Positions 9,115 through 17,726 of a stretch of DNA of 64,000 bases are shown here, piece by piece. Origin of the DNA: Desulfofustis sp. PB-SRB1. GTDB taxonomy: Bacteria > Desulfobacterota > Desulfobulbia > Desulfobulbales > Desulfocapsaceae. The stretch is from positions 699,765 to 763,764 of the forward strand of contig JAEQMT010000010.1 in assembly GCA_016722945.1 (NCBI GenBank). Direction: 5' to 3'. The notes under the pieces are model-generated. The model saw only the letters and a program-made list of their open reading frames with translations, searched no databases and was not told the origin of the DNA. A program made the translations under genes and the position numbers. Each line of letters begins with the position of its first letter. The first letter of the stretch is position 1.

Positions 9115-9568
9115 CGCCGCCCCCGGATGCTTTGTTTTGCTCCGCAAGCCGCTCGAGCAGATCGATGATGAAATCTTCCCGCCGGGTGGAGGCGAGATTG
9201 TATTCGTTGGAGAATTTCAGGGCGTTGAAATTGCACGATTCCACGCAGGAGCCGCACAGTGAGCAGGTGGTGAAATCGAGGATATAGCTGGTGAGCACCT
9301 TTTTTTTGCTGCCCTCGGGCTTTTCCCCGGTCATGCTGATGCAGTTTGACGGGCAGGCCCGCTCGCACATGGAACAGACGATGCAGTTGGGGGAGCCGTC
9401 TTCCCCGCCGATCAGCTCGACATGGCCGCGGAAGCGGCGATACATCTTGAGATGTTCATGGGGATAGCCGACGGTTACCGGCCGTTTGGGAAACTCTTTG
9501 AGGGTCACCCACATGCCTTCGAGCAGGCTGACGGCGCCGCCCCAGAGATCGGTAAAATAGCCGCTCAT
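9107..9568 (-). CDS. nuoI: NADH-quinone oxidoreductase subunit I (2x[4Fe-4S])
   Basis: A 153-residue peripheral-arm subunit carrying clusters N6a and N6b. Two ferredoxin-type motifs are present: CIVCSMCERACPSNC (about residues 62-76) and CSLCGSCVESC (about 102-112). The N-terminus contains an amphipathic membrane-contact helix. It is coupled to nuoH (the start shares base 9568 with the nuoH stop) and to nuoJ. It passes electrons toward N2 in NuoB. Confidence 0.95.
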   Translation of the reverse strand: MSGYFTDLWGGAVSLLEGMWVTLKEFPKRPVTVGYPHEHLKMYRRFRGHVELIGGEDGSPNCIVCSMCERACPSNCISMTGEKPEGSKKKVLTSYILDFTTCSLCGSCVESCNFNALKFSNEYNLASTRREDFIIDLLERLAEQNKASGGGDD

Positions 9569-10587
9569 TATGCAAACACCTTGATCAGCGCCGCGGTCAG
9601 CAGCAGGTTAAACAGGGAAAGCGGAATCATGTATTGCCAGGACAGATTCAGCAGCCCGTAAATGGTGGTGCGCGGAAAGGTCCAGCGGATCCAGACGAAG
9701 ACGAAGATGATCAGGTAGAGCTTGAGCAGAAACCAGCCGACGTGATGGGTGAAAGGGAAGAAGCCAAGATCACCAAACGGACAGGCCCAGCCGCCCAGAA
9801 ACAAGATGGTGATTAAACACGCCCCGATAACGATGTTGGCGTACTCGCCCATGAAAAACAGACCGAATCCCATGCTCGAATATTCGGTGTGAAAGCCCGC
9901 CACCAGCTCGCTTTCCGCCTCCCCCAGATCAAAGGGGGCGCGGTTGGTTTCGGCCACCGAGCAGATAAACATGATCATGAAGGAGATCGGCATGAAGATA
10001 TTGAACCCGGCCGATTTCTGAAATGGCCAGATATACCAGTTCCAGATGCCGCCCATCTGGGCCGCGGCTATTTCCGAGAGTTCCAGCGAACCGGCAATGA
10101 GCACTACGGTGATGGTGGTAATCAGCAGTGGTATTTCATAGGCAACCGTCTGCGATACCGCCCGGATCGATGATATCATCGCATATTTGTTGCGTGAACT
10201 CCACCCGGCCACCAGCAGTGACATGGAACCAAGGGCGGCGAAGGCAAAGATCAGCAGTACCCCGACCTCGATGGTGTGGGCCTGGATGGAGGAACTGAAC
10301 GGAATGGTGACGAAGCTGACAAGGGCAGGAAACATGGCCAGCACCGGCGCCACCATGAAGATCGCCTTGTCGACGCCGCCGGGGATCAGCAACTGCTTGG
10401 TCATCAGTTTGATGCCGTCCAGGGGCGGCTGCAGCAGTCCCCACGGCCCGTTCTCGGTGGGACCGGGGCGGCGCTGGAAAAAACCGGCGCCTTTGCGCTC
10501 CCACCAGACCAGATAGGCGGCATTGGCGCCGACAAAGGCAATGGCGATGAAAACCGCGATGAAGGCGTTTAATAGACTCAGTTCCAT
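9568..10587 (-). CDS. nuoH: NADH-quinone oxidoreductase subunit H
   Basis: A 339-residue membrane subunit forming the quinone pocket with NuoB and NuoD. It contains the RRPGPTENGPWGLLQP segment near the N-terminus, the loop ETNRAPFDLGEAESELVAG and a downstream FFMGEYANI motif, all hallmarks of NuoH. The length is standard. It starts 2 bp after nuoD. Confidence 0.95.
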   Translation of the reverse strand: MELSLLNAFIAVFIAIAFVGANAAYLVWWERKGAGFFQRRPGPTENGPWGLLQPPLDGIKLMTKQLLIPGGVDKAIFMVAPVLAMFPALVSFVTIPFSSSIQAHTIEVGVLLIFAFAALGSMSLLVAGWSSRNKYAMISSIRAVSQTVAYEIPLLITTITVVLIAGSLELSEIAAAQMGGIWNWYIWPFQKSAGFNIFMPISFMIMFICSVAETNRAPFDLGEAESELVAGFHTEYSSMGFGLFFMGEYANIVIGACLITILFLGGWACPFGDLGFFPFTHHVGWFLLKLYLIIFVFVWIRWTFPRTTIYGLLNLSWQYMIPLSLFNLLLTAALIKVFA

Positions 10588-10589
10588 GA

Positions 10590-11714
10590 TTATCGATCCA
10601 TCTCCGGAATAACCAGATCGAGGCTGCCCATAAAGGCGAGGGCGTCGGCGATCAGCATGCCCCGGCAGGCCTCGTCAAACAGATGCATGTTGGAGTAGGT
10701 GGGGGAGCGCAGCTTGAGCCGGTAGGCGTTCTTGCCGCCGTCACTGACCAACCGGATACCGAAATTGCCCCGCGCCGTCTCCACCGCGGCGTAATAGTCG
10801 CCCGGCGGCGGTTTGATGATTTTTGGTTTTTTCGCGGGGTTGATCGGGCCTTCCGGCAGCTTGGCCAGAATCTGTTCGATGATGCGCAGCGACTGCACCA
10901 TCTCTTCCATGCGCACCAGATAGCGGGCGTAGGAATCGCAGCCATCATCTACCGGGATGTCGAAATCAAGCTCCGGATAGACCGAATAGGGCTCGTTGCG
11001 GCGCACATCGTAGTTGATCCCCGAGCCGCGGGCCACCGGGCCGGTGGCGCCGTAGCGCTGACACATATTCTGATCGATGATGCCGTGCCCCCGCAACCGC
11101 TTCATGAGGATGATGTTGCCGGTGACCAGCTTGGCATACATCTTCAATTCCTTATACATCCGCTTGACGAACCTGCGGGTACCCTCGATGAAGGGTTCGT
11201 CGATGTCGTTGTAGAGGCCGCCGAAACGAAAATAGCAGTAGGTGAGTCGTGAACCGGTGATTGATTCGAGCAGATCGAGGATGTACTCACGGTCGTCGAA
11301 GCAGTACATCAGCGGGGTGAATCCGCCCAGATCGAGAACGAAGGCGCCCAGCCACACCAGGTGCGAGGATATCCGGTTGAGCTCCACGGTGAGCACCCGG
11401 ATGTACTCGGCCCGTTCCGGCACCTCGATCCCGCAGGCCCGCTCCACCACCAGGGCATAGCCGTGGTTGAAGGCCATGGCGGAGAGATAGTCAAGCCTGC
11501 CCATGTTCGGCATGTATTGGGCGTAGGTGCGGTTTTCCGCCATTTTCTCATGCATCCGGTGGATATATCCAAGCACCGTCTCGGCGTCGTAGATGTATTC
11601 ACCGTCCATGGTCATCTTTACCCGCAAAACGCCGTGAGTGGCGGGATGCTGCGGACCGACGTTGAGAACGAAGGTTTCGTCCGGTTGCAGCTCGATCAGA
11701 TCCATCTGGTTCAT
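10590..11714 (-). CDS. nuoD: NADH-quinone oxidoreductase subunit D
   Basis: A 374-residue 49-kDa-type subunit with NGPQHPATHG-like sequence (NVGPQHPATHGVLR, residues 18-31), the LGYIHRMHEKMAEN region that lines the quinone site, and the C-terminal SMHLFDE/ADALAFMGSLD region. It is separate from nuoC, unlike the fused CD of enterobacteria. It overlaps the nuoC stop by 4 bp. Confidence 0.95.
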   Translation of the reverse strand: MNQMDLIELQPDETFVLNVGPQHPATHGVLRVKMTMDGEYIYDAETVLGYIHRMHEKMAENRTYAQYMPNMGRLDYLSAMAFNHGYALVVERACGIEVPERAEYIRVLTVELNRISSHLVWLGAFVLDLGGFTPLMYCFDDREYILDLLESITGSRLTYCYFRFGGLYNDIDEPFIEGTRRFVKRMYKELKMYAKLVTGNIILMKRLRGHGIIDQNMCQRYGATGPVARGSGINYDVRRNEPYSVYPELDFDIPVDDGCDSYARYLVRMEEMVQSLRIIEQILAKLPEGPINPAKKPKIIKPPPGDYYAAVETARGNFGIRLVSDGGKNAYRLKLRSPTYSNMHLFDEACRGMLIADALAFMGSLDLVIPEMDR

Positions 11715-12229
11715 GCCGTAAAATCCTTCAAAAGCGGGTGAAAATCGGCGTCTTCGGGGAGCAGAAGGGGGATGAGGTTGGGGTGGCCGTCAAATACCAC
11801 GCCGAAGAAATCGTGCGTCTCCCGTTCGTGCCAGTTGGCCCCGGTATAGATTCCGGTAATTGTCGGCAGTCGCGGCTCGTCACGCGGGGTGCGGGTGCGC
11901 ACCACCACCCGGCAGAGGTCGAAATCGTAGCGGCAGAAATCATACACCGCCTCTATCTGCTTTTCCTTCGGCCAGTCGACGCCGGTGATGGATTCGATGA
12001 AGTAGTCAAGCGCAAATAAAATCTCCGCGGCCCGTACCAATTGATCGGGGGCAACGCCGATATCGAGATGAAAGCCGCGGGTGGCGTAATCACGGGCGAC
12101 CACCGGGCCTTCAGCCTCGCTATCTTTCTCCGTCTGCTCCTCGGCAGTTCCATCGACGGCAACAGTGGCGGCTGCTTCTTCGGGGAACAGCTCGGCAAAC
12201 GCCTGTATGGTTTTTTCCAGGATGCTCAT
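11711..12229 (-). CDS. nuoC: NADH-quinone oxidoreductase subunit C
   Basis: A 172-residue 30-kDa-type subunit. The C-terminal half has the diagnostic [31 protein letters not shown] segment (in parts: [13 protein letters not shown], then [13 protein letters not shown]). An N-terminal acidic, low-complexity stretch ([12 protein letters not shown], about residues 30-42) is not part of the conserved fold. It is coupled by 4-bp overlaps to nuoB and nuoD. Confidence 0.94.
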   Translation of the reverse strand: MSILEKTIQAFAELFPEEAAATVAVDGTAEEQTEKDSEAEGPVVARDYATRGFHLDIGVAPDQLVRAAEILFALDYFIESITGVDWPKEKQIEAVYDFCRYDFDLCRVVVRTRTPRDEPRLPTITGIYTGANWHERETHDFFGVVFDGHPNLIPLLLPEDADFHPLLKDFTA

Positions 12230-12777
12230 GGGGTATTGGGGAATTTCGGCTCATCCAGCCATTGCGGTTCCACTTTTGGCCACCGCCGCCAGCCGGTAAT
12301 CTTATGTTCCAGTTCAATGATGCCTTCGATTAGCGCCTCCGGCCGGGGCGGACAGCCGGGAATATAGACATCCACCGGCAGAAACTGATCGGCGCCTTCG
12401 ACGATGCCGTATTGTCCCTCGTAGACGAACGGCCCCCCGGAAATGGCGCAATTGCCCAGGGCGATGACCCATTTTGGTTCGGGCATCTGGTCGTAGAGGG
12501 TCTTGATGCCGGGCATCATCTTTTTTGAGATGGTGCCGGCCACGATCATCACATCGCTTTGCCGGGGCGAGGGGCGAAACACCTCGGCGCCGAAGCGGGA
12601 CAGATCAAAACGGGCGGCGCCGGTGGCCATCATCTCGATGGCGCAGCAGGCGATGCCGAAGGTCAGCGGCCACAATGAGTTGGCGCGGCCCAGGTTGATC
12701 AGCTTGTCCGCCAGGGCAAACTGAACAAACGATTCCGGAACCGTATTTAGGGCCGGCGGTAGTTTCTGCGTTCCCAC
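12226..12777 (-). CDS. nuoB: NADH-quinone oxidoreductase subunit B
   Basis: A 183-residue PSST-type subunit holding cluster N2. Tandem cysteines in [11 protein letters not shown], plus GNCAISGG and IPGCPPRPE, provide the four ligands. The start is GTG 12777, preceded by AAGGAG at about 7 nt. The first 31 bp overlap the end of nuoA. A basic loop ([16 protein letters not shown]) lines the quinone site. Confidence 0.95.
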   Translation of the reverse strand: MGTQKLPPALNTVPESFVQFALADKLINLGRANSLWPLTFGIACCAIEMMATGAARFDLSRFGAEVFRPSPRQSDVMIVAGTISKKMMPGIKTLYDQMPEPKWVIALGNCAISGGPFVYEGQYGIVEGADQFLPVDVYIPGCPPRPEALIEGIIELEHKITGWRRWPKVEPQWLDEPKFPNTP

Positions 12778-13160
12778 TTAAATACTCCTTTCGCCCAGGC
12801 ATAGACCACTGCCAGGGAGAGAATTGACACAAAAATCACGATCTCGATCAGATCGCGCCAGACAAAAGGGCCGTCATTGTAGGCCAGCGCCACCGGAAAG
12901 AGAAAGAGCACATCGACGTCAAAGGCAAGAAAGATCAGCGCGTAGAGATAAAAGACCACGCCATAGCGGATCCAGCTGTCGCCGATGGGCTCCATCCCGC
13001 ATTCGATGAACTGGTCGCGCCGGGCATCTATCTGCCTGGTTTTCAGCGGCATGAACAGATAGACAATGGCGATCGGCCCGAGCGCGAAGGCAAAGCCGCC
13101 CATGGCAAACGCGGTAATCCAGAGAATATCGTCGCGGTACTGAAATATTGAGAAGTCCAT
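12747..13160 (-). CDS. nuoA: NADH-quinone oxidoreductase subunit A
   Basis: A 137-residue three-helix subunit. The conserved loop [14 protein letters not shown] (Cys-Gly-x-Glu-Pro) and the following helix with [10 protein letters not shown] are typical of NuoA. It is the first gene of the nuo operon, transcribed away from the divergent LysR gene. No nuoE, nuoF or nuoG lies upstream. Confidence 0.95.
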   Translation of the reverse strand: MDFSIFQYRDDILWITAFAMGGFAFALGPIAIVYLFMPLKTRQIDARRDQFIECGMEPIGDSWIRYGVVFYLYALIFLAFDVDVLFLFPVALAYNDGPFVWRDLIEIVIFVSILSLAVVYAWAKGVFKWERRNYRRP

Positions 13161-13485
13161 TGGGTTTCTATGGGTAAGCGCCGACCGTTTTTTCCCCGTA
13201 AATCTCGTCCTTCAGACGTTTTTACTAAAATGCGAAAGCTGAGGGACGGTTCACAATTGAAGAAATATCTTCAATTATTATAGGTATTTATATTTTTTCA
13301 GGCTTGCAACTGTGCCATCTTAAGAAATACTTAAAACGGTGTCAATTTTTTTTATGGTGTATAACCCGTCTTCTACTCAAGCGAGGTGGGAACATTTCTG
13401 ATCCATTCCAGAATTGTCTGGCAACAAACTGATACTTAGTGTAGGCAAAAAAGATACTATATATCAGCTAAACTGAATTAAAATC
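13161..13485. promoter_or_regulatory. Divergent intergenic region between nuoA and the LysR gene
   Basis: About 325 bp, AT-rich and gene-free. It holds two inverted repeats: CGTCCTTCAG (13206-13215) paired with CTGAGGGACG (13239-13248), which could form a leader hairpin in the nuo transcript, and a perfect 9-bp-arm palindrome at 13255-13276. LysR-type regulators often bind such divergent regions. I could not assign convincing -35/-10 boxes for either side. Confidence 0.5.
13255..13276. promoter_or_regulatory. 22-bp perfect inverted repeat, candidate operator
   Basis: The arms AATTGAAGA and TCTTCAATT are perfect reverse complements around a 4-nt centre. The repeat lies about 95 bp from nuoA and 210 bp from the LysR start. 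No U-run follows it, so it is more likely a protein-binding site than a terminator; this is inference. Confidence 0.45.
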
Positions 13486-14460
13486 ATGGCAATCACCCTC
13501 AGGCAACTGGAAATTTTCATCGCGGTGGCCGAGACGGCGCAGGTTACCAAGGCCAGCAAAAAACTTTTTGTTACCCAGTCGGCCGTCAGTATGGCCCTGG
13601 CTGAGTTGGAGAACCAGCTTGGCGGTTCGCTGTTTGACCGGCACGGCCGTAGCCTGGTGCTCAATTCCCGCGGCCGCTATCTGTTGCCGTTGGCCAAGGA
13701 TATCGTTACCCAGATCACCAGCATCGAGTCCATCATGTCCGAGCGCAACGATTCGCTCAGGGGCGCAATCAACGTGGTGGCCAGCTCGGCGCTGGGAAAC
13801 TACATTCTGCCTTATCTGATCGGCGCCTTTCGCAAGGCCCACCCGCACGTCCTCGTCAATCTGCTGGTCTACAATACCTCTGTGGCGGAAACCATGGTGC
13901 TGGAGAAACATGCCGACATCGGCTTTGTCGAGGGTAAAATCAGTGCCGCCGCCATCCAGGCCAGGCCTTGGTTTGCCGACGAACTGGTAGTGTTGACGGC
14001 GCCTTCCAATCCGCTTGCCAACCACGATAGTTTCGATTTGTCCCGCGATCTGACGGAAAGCCGGTGGATTATGCGGGAGAAGGGTTCCGGCACAAGGGCC
14101 ATCCTCAAGGAAAGATTAAAAGATTATCTGGATAAGATAAACGTGGTCATGGAAGCGGGACATCCCGAAGCGATAAAGCGGGCGGTTGAATCGGACGTGG
14201 GCATTGCCTGCATGTCGGCCTTGACCATGTGCCGCGAGGTGGAGAATGGCTGGCTTAAAAGCCTCAGGGTGGAGGGCGTAGATATGAAACGTCAACTCCA
14301 TATTATCAGCAGAAAAGATTTGACCGTGACCGACGCCCTCGCTGAATTTCTCGCCTTTTGCGATGTCATGTCGCTCTGTGATGAAGAAAACGTCTGCCTC
14401 TCGTCACCCTGGAAGTTGCAGTCTCTTCTGGCCCGCCATTTAGTTTCCCAAAAACGGTGA
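13486..14460 (+). CDS. LysR-family transcriptional regulator (CysB-like)
   Basis: A 324-residue regulator. The N-terminal winged helix-turn-helix (residues ~1-60) has LRQLEIFIAVAE, a VTKASKKLFVTQSAVSMALAELE recognition region (VTQSAVSMALAELE) and LFDRHGRSL. The remainder is a periplasmic-binding-protein-like effector domain (MREKGSGTR loop near residue 193). It is divergent from the nuo operon, so control of nuo and autoregulation are plausible but unproven. The effector is unknown. Confidence 0.9.
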   Translation: MAITLRQLEIFIAVAETAQVTKASKKLFVTQSAVSMALAELENQLGGSLFDRHGRSLVLNSRGRYLLPLAKDIVTQITSIESIMSERNDSLRGAINVVASSALGNYILPYLIGAFRKAHPHVLVNLLVYNTSVAETMVLEKHADIGFVEGKISAAAIQARPWFADELVVLTAPSNPLANHDSFDLSRDLTESRWIMREKGSGTRAILKERLKDYLDKINVVMEAGHPEAIKRAVESDVGIACMSALTMCREVENGWLKSLRVEGVDMKRQLHIISRKDLTVTDALAEFLAFCDVMSLCDEENVCLSSPWKLQSLLARHLVSQKR

Positions 14461-14466
14461 TGATCT

Positions 14467-14560
14467 TGGGGTCAGGTCTTTTATTTTGGTGTTTTTGCCA
14501 ACTGGACAGCCCGAGAACTCAAAACGAATTAAAAACACCAAAATAAAAGACCTGACCCCA
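14467..14560. repeat. REP-like element: perfect 30-bp inverted repeat
   Basis: The left arm 14467-14496 (starting TGGGGTCAGGTC) and right arm 14531-14560 (ending GACCTGACCCCA) are exact reverse complements, with a 34-nt loop. The GGGGTCAGGTC termini resemble REP sequences mobilised by RAYT (Y1 REP-associated tyrosine) transposases; that assignment is from memory. It lies between the convergent lysR and truA genes, supplies the last codons and stop of truA, and could act as a bidirectional terminator. Confidence 0.8.
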
Positions 14561-15323
14561 GGTAATCCTCATAGTGTACCGTCATCAGGGTGAGGCCGTG
14601 TGCCGGTGCGGTGGGACCGCCGGCACCGCGTTCGGTTGCCGCCATGATCGCGGCAAATTCTTCCACCGTTTTCTTACCCCTGCCCACATCACGGATAGTA
14701 CCCATCAGATTGCGTACCATCTGCTTTAGAAAACCGTCACCGGTGAAGATAAAGTGGTAGGTTTCAGCTGGTTCAATCATCAGGCGGGCCGCGTATATGG
14801 TGCGAAACGGGCCTTTGCCGCTGGTGTAGTGTATATCGCGGGTGCCGCTTGTCTCAAAACTGGTGAAATCGTGGGTCCCCTCGATCATCGCCAGACAGTG
14901 ACGCATGGCCTGAGGGTTGAGGTGGTAGGGATAATGAACCTGGTAGAGGCGGGTCAGGGGGCACTGCACCGCACCGGTGGAGAGCGTGTAGCGATAGGTC
15001 TTGGCCAGGGCCGAGAACCGGGCATGAAAATCCGGGGCGACCTCGCAGGCGTCCGTGATCCGAATCTGGGCGGGTAGCAGGCTGTTGCAGCCGGCCTGCA
15101 GGCGGTTTATGGAAATGGTGCTGATGGTCTGAAAATGGGCGCACATGCCCAGTGCGTGAACCCCTGCATCGGTTCGCCCGGCGCCATTGACAACGATGCG
15201 ATGGTTGCAGATGCGTGCCAGGATTCGCTCAATTTCCGCCTGGATGGTGGGCAGTTCTTTTTGTCGCTGCCAGCCGAAATAGCCGGTGCCGTCAAACGAA
15301 ATAATAAGTTTGATCCGCCGCAT
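14529..15323 (-). CDS. truA: tRNA pseudouridine(38-40) synthase
   Basis: A 264-residue TruA that isomerises uridines 38-40 in tRNA anticodon stems. The catalytic aspartate is in GAGRTDAGVHALG (Asp52), and the N-terminus IKLIISFDGTGYFGWQRQ is standard. The last ten or so codons (LGSGLLFWCF after HYEDY) are read from the right arm of the inverted repeat at 14467-14560, so the native C-terminus was replaced or extended by the repeat. The conserved core appears intact, so the enzyme is probably active. Confidence 0.92.
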   Translation of the reverse strand: MRRIKLIISFDGTGYFGWQRQKELPTIQAEIERILARICNHRIVVNGAGRTDAGVHALGMCAHFQTISTISINRLQAGCNSLLPAQIRITDACEVAPDFHARFSALAKTYRYTLSTGAVQCPLTRLYQVHYPYHLNPQAMRHCLAMIEGTHDFTSFETSGTRDIHYTSGKGPFRTIYAARLMIEPAETYHFIFTGDGFLKQMVRNLMGTIRDVGRGKKTVEEFAAIMAATERGAGGPTAPAHGLTLMTVHYEDYLGSGLLFWCF

Positions 15324-15360
15324 AGAGGGGCTGAAAACAATCCTCTAACAACTTGTTTTT

Positions 15361-16401
15361 TTAAGGGAACAGGGCAACCTGGGAAAGCCCCGCCGTTTCA
15401 TCCAGACCACACATGAGATTCATGTTCTGGATCGCCTGTCCGGCAGCCCCTTTAACCAGGTTATCGATGGCTGAGGTGATGATGAGGCGATTGGTGCGCC
15501 GGTCGACGGCAAGGCCGATATCACAGAAATTTGATCCGCGTACGTGCTGAATAGACGGGGTGCGGTCAGGTGGAAGAACCCGCACGAAATAACACTCCCC
15601 ATAGAAGCTCTGATAGATATCAAAGAGCTGTTCATCTGAAATCGCATCGTTCAAGGGCGCGTATATCGTGCTGAGAATGCCGCGTGAGACAGGCAACAGG
15701 TGCGGAGTGAAAGAGACCCGCAGGTTGCGACCGGCAGCCTTGCTCAATTCCTGCTCAATTTCCGGGATATGACGATGCTTACCGCCGATCTTGTAGGCCT
15801 GAAAACCGCCGTGATTTTCGGCAAAGAGGGTTGCCAGCGAGACACCGCGGCCGGCCCCGGAGATACCTGATTTGGCATCGATGATGATGCCATCGGGATC
15901 AACGAGACCATGGCGAAGGGCGGGGGTAAGACCTAAAATGGCGCTGGTAGGGTAACAGCCGGGGTTGGCGACCAGTTTCGCGCTGCCGATCTCTTTTCTG
16001 TACAGCTCCGGCAGACCGTAGACCGCCTGGTCAAGCAGCCGCGGGGCGGTGTGGGGTTGATACCAGGTTTCATATGTCTGTTGGTCGCGCAGCCTAAAAT
16101 CGGCCGACAGATCGATCACCTTTTTGCCCGCCGCGAGCAGCTGAGGCACGATGTGCATGGCGCTGGCATGAGGCACGGCACAGAAGAATATCTCGGCCCG
16201 TTCGGCCAAAGCGGCAGGTTCGAATTCTTCAAAAGCAAGATCGAGGTGGCCGCGCAGATGGCCAAACATCTCATCGAATCTTTTTCCGGCATGGGTGCGG
16301 GAGGTAATGGCGCTCAGAGTTGCCCGCGGGTGGCAGGCAAGCAGGCGGGCACACTCGCTGCCGGTATAACCTGAGGCGCCGATAATGGCCGCGTTAATCA
16401 T
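15361..16401 (-). CDS. argC: N-acetyl-gamma-glutamyl-phosphate reductase
   Basis: A 346-residue NADPH-dependent enzyme of arginine biosynthesis. The N-terminal Rossmann motif is IIGASGYTGSECARLL; the catalytic cysteine is in VANPGCYPTSAILGL (about residue 148), and GKHRHIPEIEQEL matches the family. The length is standard. It is 37 bp upstream of truA on the same strand and downstream of the rplM-rpsI terminator. Confidence 0.95.
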   Translation of the reverse strand: MINAAIIGASGYTGSECARLLACHPRATLSAITSRTHAGKRFDEMFGHLRGHLDLAFEEFEPAALAERAEIFFCAVPHASAMHIVPQLLAAGKKVIDLSADFRLRDQQTYETWYQPHTAPRLLDQAVYGLPELYRKEIGSAKLVANPGCYPTSAILGLTPALRHGLVDPDGIIIDAKSGISGAGRGVSLATLFAENHGGFQAYKIGGKHRHIPEIEQELSKAAGRNLRVSFTPHLLPVSRGILSTIYAPLNDAISDEQLFDIYQSFYGECYFVRVLPPDRTPSIQHVRGSNFCDIGLAVDRRTNRLIITSAIDNLVKGAAGQAIQNMNLMCGLDETAGLSQVALFP

Positions 16402-16432
16402 GAGAAAGTGTCCTCTATTGTGGTGGACAACG

Positions 16433-16467
16433 AAAAAAGGGGAACAGCATCAACTGCTATTCCCCCT
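16433..16467 (-). terminator. Rho-independent terminator of rplM-rpsI
   Basis: Read on the minus strand, a hairpin with GGGGAA/TTCCCC and AGCA/TGCT helices, separated by one mismatch, is followed by six T residues. It lies between rpsI and argC. Confidence 0.75.
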
Positions 16468-16519
16468 TATGAAGACGAGAACAAAAAAAGGTGCATTCAG
16501 AAAGATATAACGGTCACCA

Positions 16520-16909
16520 CTATCGTTTGGAGAACTGGAATTTGGCCCGGGCGCCTTTCTGTCCATATTTTTTGCGCTCTTTGTTGCGCGGATCGCGACT
16601 GATCAGCCCGGCGCGTTTCAGATCGGTGCGCAATTCCATATCCGATTCCATCAGCGCTTTGGATATGCCGTGTGCCAGGGCGTCTACCTGGGCCGATTTG
16701 CCGCCCCCTTTCAGGGTCGCCACCACGTCGAAGCGATCGGTGGTGTCGGTGACTTGAAATGGTTTGATCAGCTTATGGGTAAGATTGATTCCTCCGAAAT
16801 ATTCTTCGAGGCCTTGCTGGTTCACTAAAACGGTGCCGGTGCCGGGGGTAAGCCATACCCTGGCGACGGCCTTTTTACGTTTACCGGTGGCGTAGAAACG
16901 TTGAGCCAT
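16520..16909 (-). CDS. rpsI: 30S ribosomal protein S9 (uS9)
   Basis: A 129-residue ribosomal protein. The N-terminus has YATGKRKKAVARVWL; the C-terminus has the signature GLISRDPRNKERKKYGQKGARA and the terminal basic FQFSKR tail that reaches the P site. The frame extends to a TTG at 16924, but ATG 16909, with GGAG 9 nt upstream, gives the standard start. It is paired with rplM as in most bacteria (20 bp gap). Confidence 0.97.
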   Translation of the reverse strand: MAQRFYATGKRKKAVARVWLTPGTGTVLVNQQGLEEYFGGINLTHKLIKPFQVTDTTDRFDVVATLKGGGKSAQVDALAHGISKALMESDMELRTDLKRAGLISRDPRNKERKKYGQKGARAKFQFSKR

Positions 16910-16929
16910 AAGTGAATTCTCCAAATGTT

Positions 16930-17358
16930 CTAAATTACCAGCTCTTCTGGCAGCTGAGCGGCGTGGGGGTGGTCGGCCTGGGCGTAGACCTTGAGTTTTT
17001 TCAGTTGCGCCCGGCCCAGTTTGTTTTTCGGAAGCATCCCTTTAACCGCATTGAATACGAGATCAGTAGGGTGTTTGGTCAGCAGTTCGCGGGCCGATGT
17101 CTCTTTGATGCCGCCCATGTAGCCGGTGTGGTGATAGTATTTCTTGTCATCCCACTTGGCCCCGGTGAGCTGGACGTGGGCGGCGTTGGTTACGATGATA
17201 AAATCGCCGTTGTCCATGAACGGGGAAAAAGTCGGTTTATGTTTTCCCCGCAGACGACTGGCGATTTCGGTGGCCAATCGACCCAGTACTTTATCCTTGG
17301 CGTCGATGACGTACCATTTCCGCTCAATGTCGCCGGGCGGGCTGATATAGGTCTTCAT
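16930..17358 (-). CDS. rplM: 50S ribosomal protein L13 (uL13)
   Basis: A 142-residue ribosomal protein with [31 protein letters not shown] and [12 protein letters not shown], the standard L13 signatures. Two adjacent ATG codons exist; the second (17358) is better spaced from the GAGGG site. A terminator-like hairpin lies just upstream (17385-17412) between tRNA-Gly and this gene. Confidence 0.97.
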   Translation of the reverse strand: MKTYISPPGDIERKWYVIDAKDKVLGRLATEIASRLRGKHKPTFSPFMDNGDFIIVTNAAHVQLTGAKWDDKKYYHHTGYMGGIKETSARELLTKHPTDLVFNAVKGMLPKNKLGRAQLKKLKVYAQADHPHAAQLPEELVI

Positions 17359-17384
17359 CATTTCCCTCGATGGGTAAGGCTTAT

Positions 17385-17412
17385 AAAAAAAGGTTCGATA
17401 GAAATCGAACCT
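17385..17412 (-). terminator. Intrinsic terminator after tRNA-Gly (possible rplM leader attenuator)
   Basis: On the minus strand a perfect 9-bp hairpin (AGGTTCGAT / ATCGAACCT, 4-nt loop) is followed by seven T residues. It sits 13 bp after the tRNA and about 26 bp before rplM. It should end the tRNA transcript; read-through would feed rplM-rpsI, since no separate rplM promoter is evident. Confidence 0.75.
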
Positions 17413-17425
17413 GAAAACGCGCGTA

Positions 17426-17500
<75 letters not shown>

Positions 17501-17520
17501 TCTAACCCTTAACTTTTAAA

Positions 17521-17549
17521 GCTTTAATGAGATGAACAAAAAAAGTCAA
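17521..17549 (-). promoter_or_regulatory. Sigma-70 promoter of tRNA-Gly
   Basis: On the minus strand, -35 TTGACT (17544-17549), a 17-nt spacer and -10 TAAAGC (17521-17526), about 20 nt before the mature tRNA 5' end. Confidence 0.55.
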
Positions 17550-17726
17550 CAGAAAAAAAGAAAATGGGCTATGGTATGCGCATTGCGGTGGTTCGCTTCC
17601 CGAACAATCATGGAACCTTGGTGTCGGCCATGTTCTGTGGTAGAAGGGGAGCCTCGAGAGTGAACGCAATGCGACCGGCGGGAGTACGAGAACATCAAAC
17701 AAAAGCGTAACCGGGTGACAATGACT

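Noticed and set aside
13405-13485. Sigma-54-like TGGCAACAAACTGAT upstream of the LysR gene
   Set aside because: The -12 element lacks the required GC, so it fails the consensus.
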